64,000 bases of DNA from Chitinophagaceae bacterium (GCA_013140985.1 JABFRU010000005.1:56709-120708), one strand, 5' to 3'. Numbered from the stretch's first letter, positions 42,860-54,162 are shown. A program made the numbers and translations. Notes: a model not told the origin generated them from the letters alone.

Positions 42860-45800
42860 ATGAGAAAGTTCCGCCACCTTCTTTTCTCTTTATTATTTAT
42901 TTCCGCTTTTTCGGCAAGTTCAAAATCACAGACAACACTTGTTACCGGTGATATCGCTTTTACCGGCTATATTTCAGCCGGAGCAACATCTGCCACCGAC
43001 CAGTTCTCATTTGTGCTGCTGGTTAATGTTACCGCCAACACGGTCATTAAATTTACGGATTATGGCTGGCGTACAGATATTGGTGCCTTTACTAACAGGA
43101 ACGGAAACCTCGAGTCTGAACTGACATATACCACCAATGCAGCATATAATGCAGGCACTGAAATCACCATCACTTCTAATACATTACCTGCTGCTGCTAC
43201 GGCTACTTTAGTGGGAGGCGGTTCAGCAGGAACCGTTGTTACATCTGTTGGTGCCAGTTTTTTAGCCTCATCAAATTTTTCACTTTCTACTGCCGGCGAC
43301 CAGTTATTTGCCTACCAGGGCACATTTGCAACTCCAACATTTATTACAGGTATGCACATGAATGTTTATACCGTTGCTGGTGGCGATCCGGTTACTGCTG
43401 ATACGGGTCCTGCAAACTGGGATGGCGTTATCACTACCCCCGCAACTAATGAAAATGCTTCCAGTAGTGGTAAACCGGCAGCATTTACCACCGGAACAAA
43501 TGCTTTATGGATAGGTACAACAGGAGTTACGGCATCAGAAGAAGATAATGGTTTGTATAACTGCGCATCTGGTGCGCCCATTACCACTGCTGCTCAGGTA
43601 AGGGCAGCTTGTAATAATGCTGCCAACTGGCTTACCAATGACCTAACACCCCCGGGATTTGTACTTCCTACCGGATGTAACTATATAGGCATTCTTTCAG
43701 GCCCTCCCGGATTTACCACACACCCAACAAACATTACGGTGTGCGAGGCGGGCAATACTTCATTTACCATTGTTGCTACCAGCGCCGTCAGCTATCAGTG
43801 GCAGGTAGATAACGGCGGCGGCTTTGCCAATATTACCAATAACGCTACTTACTCAGGCGCCACCGCTACCACATTAAATCTGACTAATGTTCCTGCCAGC
43901 TTCAACGGATACCTGTATAGATGCGTGGCTACAAATGGCTCGGGTTCTACTAACTCAAACAATGCTACACTTACAGTAACAGCATTGCCAATAAATCCAA
44001 CACTATTGGCTAAAACACCGGCAACTGCATCTGTAGCGGATGGCACTCCGGTTAGTGCAACATTTAATGCAGGCACCGGCGGCTCCGGAGGTTGTGTTGA
44101 TGATTACAGATATACAACCGATGGCGGGGCTACTTTCTTACCATATACACCCGGCTCTAATATCAGCACAACAGGTATAGCTGCCGGCAGCGGCGCTGTT
44201 ACCATTGAAGGCAGAAGGGCCGGCTGCGCAACTTGTTCAAATAATTATGTTGCTTTAGCCACCTGGATAGTAACGCCATTGCCCGCCGGAGCTACAACGC
44301 TGAATGCGGGTGATATTGCTTTCAGCGGTTATAATGCCGATGCAGCCACCGACGAATTCTCCTTTGTATTATTAAGAAATATCGGCCCCGGCACTGTTAT
44401 CAATTTTACAGATAACGGTTACCAGGCAGGTGCATTAACAAACGTTGAACAAACTATTACCTGGACCAGCAATGCAGCCTATGCAGCCGGAACTGAAATC
44501 TATATTAATGGTACTACAGCCACACTGGCTATTGGTGGTTCTGCGGGTACAGTTACAGGAACAGCTCTTAGTCTTATTACCGGCGGCGACCAGATCCTGG
44601 CTTACCGTGGTACTGCTGTCTCGCCAACATTCATCAGTGGTATTCATATGAATGTACTCACCACACTTATTGGAGATCCGGTTACTACTACTGCAGCAGC
44701 ATGGGATGGTACAGCGACAGGTACCAGCGCCAGTGCATTACCGCCCGGACTTATTACAGGCACAAATGCAATTTGGATAGGTACACAGGATGTAAGTAGT
44801 TCTGAAGTAGATAATGCCAAATATGGAAACTGTTCTGGTCCCGCAGTACTGGGCCCTATTGCAACCTTAAGATCATCACTGAATAATCAGGCCAACTGGG
44901 TAAAGGATGATATTAGCCCTGTTGTATTACCAACAGGATGCCCCTACCTTGGAAGCGGTGCACCACCTGCAATAACTGCTCATCCATCGAACAGTACTAT
45001 ATGTGAAGGTGCAAATACAAGTTTTAGTATTACTGCAACGGGTGCTTTATCATATCAGTGGCAGGTTGACAACGGTGGCGGTTTTGCCAATGTAACGAAC
45101 AACGCTACCTATTCAGGCGCAACCACCACTACATTAAACATTACAGCTGCACCATTATCACTTAATGGTTATCTCTATCGCTGCATTGCAACAAACCCTA
45201 ACGGGTCAGCAAATTCAAACAGCGCTACACTTACCGTAAATGCATTACCGGTGAGCCCAACTTTACTGGCAAAAACACCAGCTGGTATTACCGTTGCAGA
45301 CGGTACCCCGGTTAGTGCAACATTCAATGCAGGTAGTGGCGGCACCGGTTGTTCTGACGATTACCGCTACACAACTGACGGCGGCTTAACTTATTTACCC
45401 TACACACCCGGCAGTAATATCAGTACAACAGGTATTGCGGCGGGCAGTGGTTTTGTATTTATTGAAGGAAGAAGGGCTAACTGCTCAGCAGGATGCCAGG
45501 GTTCTTATATAGTACTTGCCATGTGGAGGGTGACACCTTTACCAGCAGCACCAACAACTCTTGCAGCAGGTGACATCGCTTTCAGTGCATATGCATCTAC
45601 TTCTACGCCTGATGCATTCTCATTTGTATTGCTGAAAAATATCGGCCCCGGAACTGTTATCAATTTTACTGATAATGGATTCCAGGCAGGTGCATTAACT
45701 AACGTTGAACAAACAGTAACATGGACATCACCTGCAGGTGGTTTAGCCGGGGGTACTGAAATAACTATTTCAGGAACTACAGCAACAAAGAGTGGTGGCG

Positions 45801-48800
45801 GCGCAGCCGGTACTGTTACCGGTACGGCATTGAGCCTGATAACTAGCGGTGACCAGATACTTGCCTACCAGGGAACAGCAGGAGCGCCAATATTCATCAG
45901 CGCTATTCATATGAATGTATATTCAACATTGATCGGTGATCCTGTAACAACAACGCCGGCAGCATGGGATGGTGCAGCCACCGGTACCAGTGCAAGTGCA
46001 TTACCAACAGGTTTAACAACAGGAACAAATTGTATCTGGATAGGAACCCAGGATGTAAGCGGTTCTGAACATGATAATGCCAAATACGGGAATTGTACTT
46101 CACCGGCATTAAATGGTTCACTGGTTGCATTAAGGGCCTCATTGAATAACCAGGCTAACTGGATAACTGATGATAATACACCGCCTTCCTTTACACAACC
46201 GACAGGATGTAATTACCTGAGTGTACTTTGCCCGACGATCACCGTAACGAATCCATCGAATGCAACAGGACCTGTGAATGTGGCATTCAGCGAAACATTT
46301 ACTTCAACAGGCGGAGCACCGGTAGTAACCTATAGTACATCAAGCACATTGCCGACAGGATTAACACTTTCATCTGCCGGTGTACTAAGTGGCACGCCTA
46401 CACAAGCGGGAACATTCCCGATCGTAGTAGTAGCTACAGATGGCGCAGGTTGTACAGGAACAGGCGCTACTTATAATTTGATCATCACTTGTCCCGCACC
46501 TGTATTGGGAACAGCTACCCCAGCATCACAAACAATATGCTCCGGTGCTACAATCACAACGATCGTACTCGCTGGCGTTCCGGGTGCAGTTTATAACTGG
46601 ACAAGAGACAATAATGTTGCTGTAACCGGTATTGCAGCCAGCGGAAGCGGGGATATCAGTGGGGTATTGACCAATACAACCGCTGCGCCTGTAACAGTAA
46701 CCTTTACAATAACGCCGGTTACTTTTGGATCATGTAACAATACAGTTTATACTGCAACAGTATTGGTGAACCCAGCACCGGATGCAGTAGCGACACCATC
46801 ATCACAATCAATTTGCAGTGGTGCAACCATCACTACGATCGCATTGACCGGTGCTGTAAGCGGAACATCATTTGACTGGACAAGAGATAATACAGGAACT
46901 GTAACAGGTATTGCAGCGAGTGGAAGCGGAGATATAAGTGGTGCATTGACCAATACAACCAATGCTCCTGTAACAGTAACCTTTACCATTACACCGACAG
47001 CGAATAGTTGTCCGGGTGCTGCGATCACTGCAACAGTAGTGGTGAACCCGATACCTGATGCGGTGGCAACGCCATCATCACAATCAAGATGTTCCGGTCA
47101 GGCCATTACACCGATCCTTATGAGCGGGGCTGTAAGCGGAACGTCGTATAATTGGGTAAGAGATAATGTCCCAACTATTGGAGGATCTATTCCTGCCAGC
47201 GGTACTGGCAATATCAGCGGAACCCTTGTAAATAATACAGGTTCGCCGGTAACAGTAACCTTTACTATCACACCAACAGCCAATGGTTGTCCGGGTACAC
47301 CAATAACTGCGACAGTAACAGTTAACCCGTTGCCGACAGCATCTATTACAGGTGGCAACGCTTATGTTTGCCAGGGAAGTGATCCTGTACTTACTGCAGG
47401 ATTTGATCCGGGTTATACATATCAATGGGGCAGAAGCTTATTCACTACTCCATTCACAAACCTCGGTACAGCCCAGACTCAAGTGATCACCGCATCAGGA
47501 AACTATGTGCTAACTGTAACAAATCAATACGGTTGTGTTGATACAGCAATGACTGTAATGAATGTGGCTGATTACAGGTTCAATGGCACAATAGGTGCAG
47601 GTGATGCGGTACAGGTTGGCCGTCTCAACCGCTTTGCTGTTATATCAACTTGTGCAGCACCCAAAGCCTGCCCGGGTATATTCACAACTACGGGTAACAG
47701 GTTCTATGATGCTTATACAATAACTAATGTGCGCAATGTACCGGTATGTGCTACGATCGGTATTAATTCTTTCTGCGCTACCAATATTTTCTGTGCGGCT
47801 TACTTAGGCAGCTATAACCCGACCAGTCAGTGTGTTAACTATCTCGCAGATCCGGGTTCTTCGTTTACTCAATCAGGTTTCTACGAGGCAACTATTCCTG
47901 CTAACGGAACTATCGTTGTAGTGGTACATGAAGTAAATGTTGGTGCAGGTTGTGGTGGCTATACGCTAACAGTAGATGTTCCGAGAGACCCATCATCTAT
48001 CATAGCTGCACCTGCTGCTACAGTATGTACCGGTACACCGGTAACATTAACGGCACCTGTCGCTAATAGTTATACATGGACACCAGGTGGCGCAACAACG
48101 CAAGCGATCAATGTCAGTCCGCCTGTGGGTACCAACCTTTATAGTGTCAATTTAGCTTATGGTAACGTGGGATGTAATGCGGATTCATCAATAAATGTTG
48201 TAGTTAATCCTACACCGGATGTTAATGCTGTAGCTGATCAATATTTCTGTGCTAATTCAACTGCAGGTCCTTTTACATTAACAGGTTCGGTTCCGGGTAC
48301 AACCTATAACTGGACGAATACGAATACAGCAATCGGTTTGGGCGCAAGTGGATCAGGAGATATTCCTTCTTTCACTGCTACTAATGCTACCGCAGCGCCA
48401 ATATCAGGCACTATCACTGTAACGCCGGTGAATGGTTCCTGTACCGGCACACCGATCACCTTTACGATAACTGTATCGCCAATTCCTTCGATCACATCAG
48501 TTACCCATGATGATGTTTGTGCTCCGGGTGGTGTGGTGAATCTCGCTGCCACAGGTCCCGGTATCATTAACTGGTATGATGCATTGACAGCGGGCAACCT
48601 GGTCAATTCAGGAACTACTTATAGTCCGAATATTTCTACAACTACTACTTATTATGTAGAAAGTGTTGTTCCGTCAGGACCTGTTAGTTTACTGCCAATG
48701 CCTGCACAGAGCAATACCTTCCCTGGTAATGTAAGAGGTTATTGGTTTACAGCGCCGACTGATTTTGTGATCACTTCGTTGAGTGTGCCTACGACCGCTT

Positions 48801-51800
48801 CATCAGGACCGCAAAGTATTGCCATAGTGAAATTCACTGGCAATGTACCACCGCCGGTATTCTCAGCTACTACGAATGCATTTACTACGGTATTCCTGAC
48901 AAGGAATAATCCTGCTGCGGGTAGTATCGCTTGTAATATACCAGTGCTGGCCGGTGAAGTGATCGGTATCCTGGGTTATCGAGGCAATATCAATTCCTAT
49001 GCTCCCGGTGATCATAATACTACTATCGCCGGCTTCCCTGTTCAATTACAGCGCCTCGGTATGCAGTTCCCGCTGACAACAACCAACCCGCAAAACCTGT
49101 GGAGAGAGTTTGGTCCTACTACCTCGATCTCAAGAGTAGCGTTCGAATATTCTCCGGGACCTGCCTGCAGCAGTACGCCAAGAGTACCTGTAACAGGAAC
49201 GGTTAATCCTATCCCAGTTGCAACAGCAACACCTTCGTCTCAAACAGTATGTTCCGGCCCGATCACTACGATCGTATTGACAAGCAATGAGCCCGGTACT
49301 ACCTATTCATGGACAAGAGATAATACAGTTAACGTAACAGGTATTGCAACAAGCGGTACTGGCGATATCAGTGGTACACTGACCAATAACACCACTGTAC
49401 CGCAAACGGTAACCTTCACCATCACACCAACCATAACAGCTACGGGTTGTGCAGGTGCGCCGATTACAGCAACAGTTAATGTACAGGCAGTTCCAACTAT
49501 TACTTGTCCTGCACCAATCACGGTAAATAATGATGTTAACCAGTGTGGTGCTGTTGTGACTTACAGTCCGACCATAACAGGTATCCCGGTACCAACAGTG
49601 ACCTATACATTTACCGGTGCAACTACAGCAAGCGGAAGCGGAGATGGCAGTGGTTCATTCTTTAATATCGGAACAACAACAGTTTCTATTACTGCAACCA
49701 ATGCATGCGGAACTGCAAATTGTTCGTTTGATGTAACAGTAAATGATACTCAGAATCCAACAATAACTTGTCCTGCACCTGTAACTGTACAGTGTGAAGG
49801 AGATGTTCCACCTCCGAATCCTGCATCAGCTACGGCAGCAGACAACTGCCCGGGTGTGGTAGTAACATTCAGAGGCGATGTGATCTCTGGCCAAACATGT
49901 GCTAATCGTTACACCATCACAAGAACATACAGGGCAACAGATGCGTCGGGTAATTTTGTCGAGTGCACACAGATCATTACTGTAAATGATGTAACAGCTC
50001 CGGTATTGACATGCCCTGCGCCAGTAACAGTAAGTTGTGCTGCTGATGTACCCGTACCAAATGTTGGATTGGTAACGGGTGTAAGTGATAACTGCGGAAG
50101 CCTTGGCGGACCTGTTGTGGTAACATGGCAGGGTGATGTGATCAGCAGCCAGACTTGTGCTAACAGATATACTATTACAAGAACATACAGGGCAACGGAT
50201 GTGTGCGGAAACTTTGCAGAATGCACACAGATCATCACCGTGAACGATATAACTCCTCCGACCTTAACATGTCCCGGGCCGGTAACAGTCAGCTGTGCTG
50301 CCGACGTACCACCAGTAAACACCGGTTCTGTAACAGGAGTGAGCGACAACTGCGCCGGTGCAATAACCGTAACTCACCAGGGTGATGTGATCAGCAACCA
50401 GACTTGTGCTAACAGATATACTATCACAAGAACATACAGGGCTACGGATGTGTGCGGAAACTTTACTGAATGCACACAGATCATTACAGTGAACGATCAG
50501 ACTCCTCCGGTATTGACATGTCCCGGACCAGTAACTGTAAGTTGCGCTGCTGCTGTACCTGCACCAAATATTGCTTCTGTAACAGGAGTTAGTGACAACT
50601 GTGCCGGTGTGGTAACTGTGACCCATGTTAGTGATGTGATCAGCAACCAGACTTGTGCTAACAGATATACTATCACAAGAACATACAGGGCTACGGATGT
50701 GTGCGGAAACTTTACTGAATGCACACAGATCATTACAGTGAACGATCAGACTCCTCCGGTATTGACATGTCCCGGACCAGTAACAGTAAGTTGTGCTGCT
50801 GCTGTGCCCGCACCAAATATTGCTTCTGTAACAGGAGTAAGTGACAACTGTGCCGGTGTGGTAACTGTGACCCATGTTAGTGATGTGATCAGCAACCAGA
50901 CCTGTGCTAACAGATATACTATTACAAGAACATACAGGGCAACGGATGTGTGCGGAAACTTCAGCCAGTGTACACAGATCATTACGGTGAATGATATAAC
51001 TCCACCGGTGATCACCTGTCCTGCTGCTGTAACAGTAAGCTGCGCCAGCGCCGTGCCTGCAGTGAATACCGCATCGGTAACTGCAACTGATAACTGTGGT
51101 GGCGTAATTACGATCACACATATCAGCGATGTGATCAGCAACCAGACTTGTCCAAACAGGTTTACATTGACAAGAACATACAGGGCAACGGATGTGTGCG
51201 GAAACTTCAGCCAGTGTACACAGATCATTACAGTAAATGATCAAACAGCACCAATCATTACTTGTCCTGCAAGCTTCAGTGTTACTACACCATTTGGTTC
51301 ATGTACTGCCGTTGTTAACTTCAACGTAACAGCTACTGATAACTGCGGTGCGGTAACTGTTGTAAGTGTTCCTGCTTCAGGTTCAGTATTCCCGATCGGT
51401 AACACACTGGTTACTTCAACAGCAACTGATGCATGTGGAATGACCTCCACTTGCTCATTTACCGTAACAGTGATTGATGCTCAATTGCCGCAAATAAACA
51501 CACAGCCTGCTAATACAGCTGTATGTGTTGGCACAAATGCATCGTTTACTGTAGTAGCAATAACAACTCCTGTTCCGGGAGGCCCGCTGGCTTATCAATG
51601 GCAAACATTCAATGGCAGTGCATGGGTAGATATTGCTGGTGCAACGAGTGCTACTTATACGATAATTAATGTGCCTCATAGTTTGAATGCTACCAGTTAC
51701 AGGGTAAGGATCACAGGACTTTGCACTACTATTTTCTCTAATCCTGCAATCCTGACTGTGAATCCGTTGCCTACGGTGTCGATCAGTTTGTCTAATCCGC

Positions 51801-52294
51801 CGATTGTAAATCCGGTACATTCTGTGACGATCACAGCTACTGCAAGTCCATCAGGTGGAACCTATGTATGGTTAAAGAACAATGTTATCATACCAGGTGC
51901 TACCGGCAATACACTCGGGCCTTTGGGTGTATTCGATGTAGGATTTTACAAAGTGATCTATACAGATCTTAATGGTTGCGTAAGAACATCGAATGAGGTT
52001 GAAGTCCGTGCAACGCCATCGCTGAACCTTTGGGTATATCCAAACCCGAACCTGGGCACATTCCATATCCGGTTCTATAATGTACCGAATGAGCAAATGA
52101 CAGTACAGGTGTTCAGCAGCTTAGGCCAGCTTGTATTCCGCAAGGCGGTACTAACCACATTGCCTTACACAGACATTGTGATCAACCTGGGCGAAGGCGG
52201 TCGTTTAATAGTGCCGGGTGTTTATGTTGTTGAATTACTCAACAGCAATGGCCAACGGGTCGGCACCAAGCAGATCATTGTTCATACGCCTTAA
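42860..52294 (+). CDS. Giant surface protein with LTD-, Ig-, PKD- and HYR-type repeats and T9SS type A sorting domain
   Basis: 3144 residues from the ATG at 42860 (MRKFRHLLFSLLFISAFSAS, a signal peptide); starts further upstream lack one. Three copies of a module beginning GDIAF[TS]GY...EFSFVLL... (about 25-280, 477-697, 898-1120) recall the lamin-tail-like/choice-of-anchor type. Each of the first two is followed by an Ig-like domain (SYQWQVDNGGGFANI). PKD-like units with TICSGATITTI and NWTRDN follow, then at least six HYR-like units (TCPGPVTVSCAA, TITRTYRATD), an Ig-like domain and the type A sorting domain from NLWVYPNPNLG, last ~90 residues. Probably an adhesin attached to the surface through T9SS. 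The ligand is unknown. Confidence 0.92.
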   Translation: MRKFRHLLFSLLFISAFSASSKSQTTLVTGDIAFTGYISAGATSATDQFSFVLLVNVTANTVIKFTDYGWRTDIGAFTNRNGNLESELTYTTNAAYNAGTEITITSNTLPAAATATLVGGGSAGTVVTSVGASFLASSNFSLSTAGDQLFAYQGTFATPTFITGMHMNVYTVAGGDPVTADTGPANWDGVITTPATNENASSSGKPAAFTTGTNALWIGTTGVTASEEDNGLYNCASGAPITTAAQVRAACNNAANWLTNDLTPPGFVLPTGCNYIGILSGPPGFTTHPTNITVCEAGNTSFTIVATSAVSYQWQVDNGGGFANITNNATYSGATATTLNLTNVPASFNGYLYRCVATNGSGSTNSNNATLTVTALPINPTLLAKTPATASVADGTPVSATFNAGTGGSGGCVDDYRYTTDGGATFLPYTPGSNISTTGIAAGSGAVTIEGRRAGCATCSNNYVALATWIVTPLPAGATTLNAGDIAFSGYNADAATDEFSFVLLRNIGPGTVINFTDNGYQAGALTNVEQTITWTSNAAYAAGTEIYINGTTATLAIGGSAGTVTGTALSLITGGDQILAYRGTAVSPTFISGIHMNVLTTLIGDPVTTTAAAWDGTATGTSASALPPGLITGTNAIWIGTQDVSSSEVDNAKYGNCSGPAVLGPIATLRSSLNNQANWVKDDISPVVLPTGCPYLGSGAPPAITAHPSNSTICEGANTSFSITATGALSYQWQVDNGGGFANVTNNATYSGATTTTLNITAAPLSLNGYLYRCIATNPNGSANSNSATLTVNALPVSPTLLAKTPAGITVADGTPVSATFNAGSGGTGCSDDYRYTTDGGLTYLPYTPGSNISTTGIAAGSGFVFIEGRRANCSAGCQGSYIVLAMWRVTPLPAAPTTLAAGDIAFSAYASTSTPDAFSFVLLKNIGPGTVINFTDNGFQAGALTNVEQTVTWTSPAGGLAGGTEITISGTTATKSGGGAAGTVTGTALSLITSGDQILAYQGTAGAPIFISAIHMNVYSTLIGDPVTTTPAAWDGAATGTSASALPTGLTTGTNCIWIGTQDVSGSEHDNAKYGNCTSPALNGSLVALRASLNNQANWITDDNTPPSFTQPTGCNYLSVLCPTITVTNPSNATGPVNVAFSETFTSTGGAPVVTYSTSSTLPTGLTLSSAGVLSGTPTQAGTFPIVVVATDGAGCTGTGATYNLIITCPAPVLGTATPASQTICSGATITTIVLAGVPGAVYNWTRDNNVAVTGIAASGSGDISGVLTNTTAAPVTVTFTITPVTFGSCNNTVYTATVLVNPAPDAVATPSSQSICSGATITTIALTGAVSGTSFDWTRDNTGTVTGIAASGSGDISGALTNTTNAPVTVTFTITPTANSCPGAAITATVVVNPIPDAVATPSSQSRCSGQAITPILMSGAVSGTSYNWVRDNVPTIGGSIPASGTGNISGTLVNNTGSPVTVTFTITPTANGCPGTPITATVTVNPLPTASITGGNAYVCQGSDPVLTAGFDPGYTYQWGRSLFTTPFTNLGTAQTQVITASGNYVLTVTNQYGCVDTAMTVMNVADYRFNGTIGAGDAVQVGRLNRFAVISTCAAPKACPGIFTTTGNRFYDAYTITNVRNVPVCATIGINSFCATNIFCAAYLGSYNPTSQCVNYLADPGSSFTQSGFYEATIPANGTIVVVVHEVNVGAGCGGYTLTVDVPRDPSSIIAAPAATVCTGTPVTLTAPVANSYTWTPGGATTQAINVSPPVGTNLYSVNLAYGNVGCNADSSINVVVNPTPDVNAVADQYFCANSTAGPFTLTGSVPGTTYNWTNTNTAIGLGASGSGDIPSFTATNATAAPISGTITVTPVNGSCTGTPITFTITVSPIPSITSVTHDDVCAPGGVVNLAATGPGIINWYDALTAGNLVNSGTTYSPNISTTTTYYVESVVPSGPVSLLPMPAQSNTFPGNVRGYWFTAPTDFVITSLSVPTTASSGPQSIAIVKFTGNVPPPVFSATTNAFTTVFLTRNNPAAGSIACNIPVLAGEVIGILGYRGNINSYAPGDHNTTIAGFPVQLQRLGMQFPLTTTNPQNLWREFGPTTSISRVAFEYSPGPACSSTPRVPVTGTVNPIPVATATPSSQTVCSGPITTIVLTSNEPGTTYSWTRDNTVNVTGIATSGTGDISGTLTNNTTVPQTVTFTITPTITATGCAGAPITATVNVQAVPTITCPAPITVNNDVNQCGAVVTYSPTITGIPVPTVTYTFTGATTASGSGDGSGSFFNIGTTTVSITATNACGTANCSFDVTVNDTQNPTITCPAPVTVQCEGDVPPPNPASATAADNCPGVVVTFRGDVISGQTCANRYTITRTYRATDASGNFVECTQIITVNDVTAPVLTCPAPVTVSCAADVPVPNVGLVTGVSDNCGSLGGPVVVTWQGDVISSQTCANRYTITRTYRATDVCGNFAECTQIITVNDITPPTLTCPGPVTVSCAADVPPVNTGSVTGVSDNCAGAITVTHQGDVISNQTCANRYTITRTYRATDVCGNFTECTQIITVNDQTPPVLTCPGPVTVSCAAAVPAPNIASVTGVSDNCAGVVTVTHVSDVISNQTCANRYTITRTYRATDVCGNFTECTQIITVNDQTPPVLTCPGPVTVSCAAAVPAPNIASVTGVSDNCAGVVTVTHVSDVISNQTCANRYTITRTYRATDVCGNFSQCTQIITVNDITPPVITCPAAVTVSCASAVPAVNTASVTATDNCGGVITITHISDVISNQTCPNRFTLTRTYRATDVCGNFSQCTQIITVNDQTAPIITCPASFSVTTPFGSCTAVVNFNVTATDNCGAVTVVSVPASGSVFPIGNTLVTSTATDACGMTSTCSFTVTVIDAQLPQINTQPANTAVCVGTNASFTVVAITTPVPGGPLAYQWQTFNGSAWVDIAGATSATYTIINVPHSLNATSYRVRITGLCTTIFSNPAILTVNPLPTVSISLSNPPIVNPVHSVTITATASPSGGTYVWLKNNVIIPGATGNTLGPLGVFDVGFYKVIYTDLNGCVRTSNEVEVRATPSLNLWVYPNPNLGTFHIRFYNVPNEQMTVQVFSSLGQLVFRKAVLTTLPYTDIVINLGEGGRLIVPGVYVVELLNSNGQRVGTKQIIVHTP
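49877..51240 (+). repeat. Six tandem HYR-like repeats, period mostly 249 bp
   Basis: The shared core GATGTGATCAGC recurs at 49877, 50135, 50384, 50633, 50882 and 51128, so the spacing is 258, 249, 249, 249 and 246 bases. Copies starting at about 50384 to 50882 are nearly identical over long stretches. Each encodes about 83 residues ending in QIITVND. Confidence 0.85.
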
Positions 52295-52320
52295 TATTTA
52301 ATAGAAATATTCTGACCTTC

Positions 52321-52355
52321 ATCACCCCCGCCAAAAACGGGGGTGATTTTTTATT
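52321..52355 (+). terminator. Terminator after the giant surface protein
   Basis: ATCACCCCCG and CGGGGGTGAT form a perfect stem around CCAAAAA, followed by TTTTTTATT. Confidence 0.92.
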
Positions 52356-52487
52356 CAACCCGATCATTGATAAAAAAGAAATTTTCTATCTTCGCTTCTC
52401 TTTAAGCGATCGAATATGAAAGTCCCCGCAGGTTCAGCTAAGTAAACAGGTTTTTGCAACGCTGACATTTACCGGCCATTTATCAAA

Positions 52488-52506
52488 CAGCAACGGCCCG
52501 TTGCTG
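52488..52506. other. 19-bp perfect palindrome upstream of the MATE gene
   Basis: CAGCAACGG-C-CCGTTGCTG, 80 bases before the ATG at 52586. It is a possible operator. Upstream, TTG at 52367-52369 with TATCTTCG at 52387 is a weak promoter match. Nothing else is seen in the 291-base gap. Confidence 0.5.
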
Positions 52507-52585
52507 GAATTCAGTATTTAAATTTTATTTTCAAACATTCCTGACGGTATTTTTTTATAAAGCAGGGGAACAACGATCATTAACA

Positions 52586-54004
52586 ATGACACAATTAAAT
52601 AAACAAAATAGATTTTCTCATTTTTTTTCACTCGTTCGCCAGTCACTGAAGGGCGGTGAGTATGATTATACACAAGGAAGCATCCGCGCAGCCATTGTAT
52701 TGCTGGCCATTCCCATGATATTAGAATTGAGTCTCGAAAGTGTATTTGCTGTAGTTGATATTTTTTTTGTAGGCAAACTCGGATCGAATGCTACACAAAC
52801 AGTGGGGCTTACCGAGGCAGTAATTATGATCGTATATTCATTAGCCATCGGTCTTAGTACGGCCGCTACGGCCATGGTAGCACGTCGGATCGGCGAAAAA
52901 AATCCGGCTGCAGCAGCTCATGCCGGTATGCAGGCATTGATCATGGCCATGATCATTACTGTATTCGTCAGCATAGCAGGGGTCATTTTTGCACCTGATA
53001 TACTCCGACTGATGGGAGCAACACCGGAAGTAATAAAAGAAGGAACCATATTCACCCGTATCATGCTGGGGGGTAGTGTTGTTATCATTCTTTTATTTCT
53101 TATCAATGGTATCTTCCGTGGTGCCGGCAATGCTGCAATAGCTATGCGCAGCTTGTGGCTTGCAAGTTTTATCAATATCATTCTTTGTCCTGCCCTGATC
53201 AATGGTTGGGGACCTTTGCCTGCATTAGGGTTAAAAGGCGCTGCTATTGCTACCGTTATTGGCAGGGGTACGGGGGTACTATACCAATGTTATTTTTTAT
53301 TTCGTGGCAATAAAGGGACCATTAACCTGAAGAAAGAACATTTTGTTATTGATTTTTCATTGATCAGATCATTAATAAAGATCGCATGGCCCGCTACCTT
53401 CCAGTTCATCATCGCATCCGGATCATGGATCGTGCTGGCACAGTTAGTAGCAGTTACAGGAGGTACGCATGCTTCAGCCGGATTCCAAATCGCTCTGCGC
53501 AACCTGGTGTTTTTTATATTACCTGCCTGGGGGTTGAGTAATGCGGCCGCCACATTGGTGGGGCAAAACCTGGGAGCGAAACAACCTGACCGTGCAGAGA
53601 AGAGTGTATTGCTGACAACCAAATACAATGCGATCTTTATGTCAGTGATCATGCTGTTGTTTGTCTTTTTTGCAAGGCCCATCATCGACATTTTTACCAA
53701 TGTGCCTGAAGACCTCGAATATGGTGCACAGGCATTGCAGATCATGGGCGCCGGTTTTATTTTTTACGGCATCGGCATGGTTATGATACAGGCATTGAAC
53801 GGTGCCGGCGATACAAAAACGCCTACCTGGATCAATATCTTCGGATTCTGGCTTTTCCAGATACCTTTCGCCTACCTGCTGGTAAAAGTATTTAACATGG
53901 GAGTAACGGGCGCCTTCATTGCCATACCTGTTGCCGAATCGGCTCTTGCTATGGCTGCTTATTATTATTTCAAGAAAGGGAAATGGAAAAAGGTGCAGGT
54001 CTAA
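52586..54004 (+). CDS. MATE-family efflux transporter
   Basis: 472 residues with about twelve membrane spans in two similar halves, the MATE arrangement. The first span follows the AIVLLAIPMILELSLESVFAV block, and DIFFVGKLGSNAT is the family's early signature; the second half repeats it as SGSWIVLAQLVAVTGG. MATE proteins export drugs or metabolites in exchange for H+ or Na+; the substrate is not told from sequence. A 19-bp palindrome upstream could be where a repressor binds. The gene is separated from the AI-2E gene by a low-complexity repeat. Confidence 0.92.
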   Translation: MTQLNKQNRFSHFFSLVRQSLKGGEYDYTQGSIRAAIVLLAIPMILELSLESVFAVVDIFFVGKLGSNATQTVGLTEAVIMIVYSLAIGLSTAATAMVARRIGEKNPAAAAHAGMQALIMAMIITVFVSIAGVIFAPDILRLMGATPEVIKEGTIFTRIMLGGSVVIILLFLINGIFRGAGNAAIAMRSLWLASFINIILCPALINGWGPLPALGLKGAAIATVIGRGTGVLYQCYFLFRGNKGTINLKKEHFVIDFSLIRSLIKIAWPATFQFIIASGSWIVLAQLVAVTGGTHASAGFQIALRNLVFFILPAWGLSNAAATLVGQNLGAKQPDRAEKSVLLTTKYNAIFMSVIMLLFVFFARPIIDIFTNVPEDLEYGAQALQIMGAGFIFYGIGMVMIQALNGAGDTKTPTWINIFGFWLFQIPFAYLLVKVFNMGVTGAFIAIPVAESALAMAAYYYFKKGKWKKVQV

Positions 54005-54009
54005 AGGAA

Positions 54010-54140
54010 GATCAAACAGATGAACAAGGAATATTGAACAGAAGAATAAAACCGGAGCTCCATACTTCGAAATTCCTTGTTCCTCTGTTCTACTGTTCTT
54101 CTATTCATCTGTTCTTCTGTTCATTCGATATTCATTACTT
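54010..54140. repeat. Dispersed GTTCTTCTGTTC-type repeat
   Basis: GAACAAGGAAT at about 54023 is the inverse of ATTCCTTGTTC at about 54073, and between and after them are tandem TCTGTTCTTCT-like units. No gene is present in this gap. Confidence 0.6.
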
Positions 54141-54162
54141 TTAGTATCTCATCATTCTGAAT

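Noticed and set aside
49877..51240. Repeat array as a CRISPR locus
   Set aside because: The period is about 249 bases, the repeats are coding and in frame, and there are no short repeats with unique spacers and no cas genes.
50264..51244. A 326-residue minus-strand open frame across the HYR repeats
   Set aside because: It is a shadow of the tandem repeats on the plus strand: the repeated codon pattern keeps stops out of the opposite frame. Its Cys/Tyr/His-rich composition and lack of a start context are not those of a real protein.
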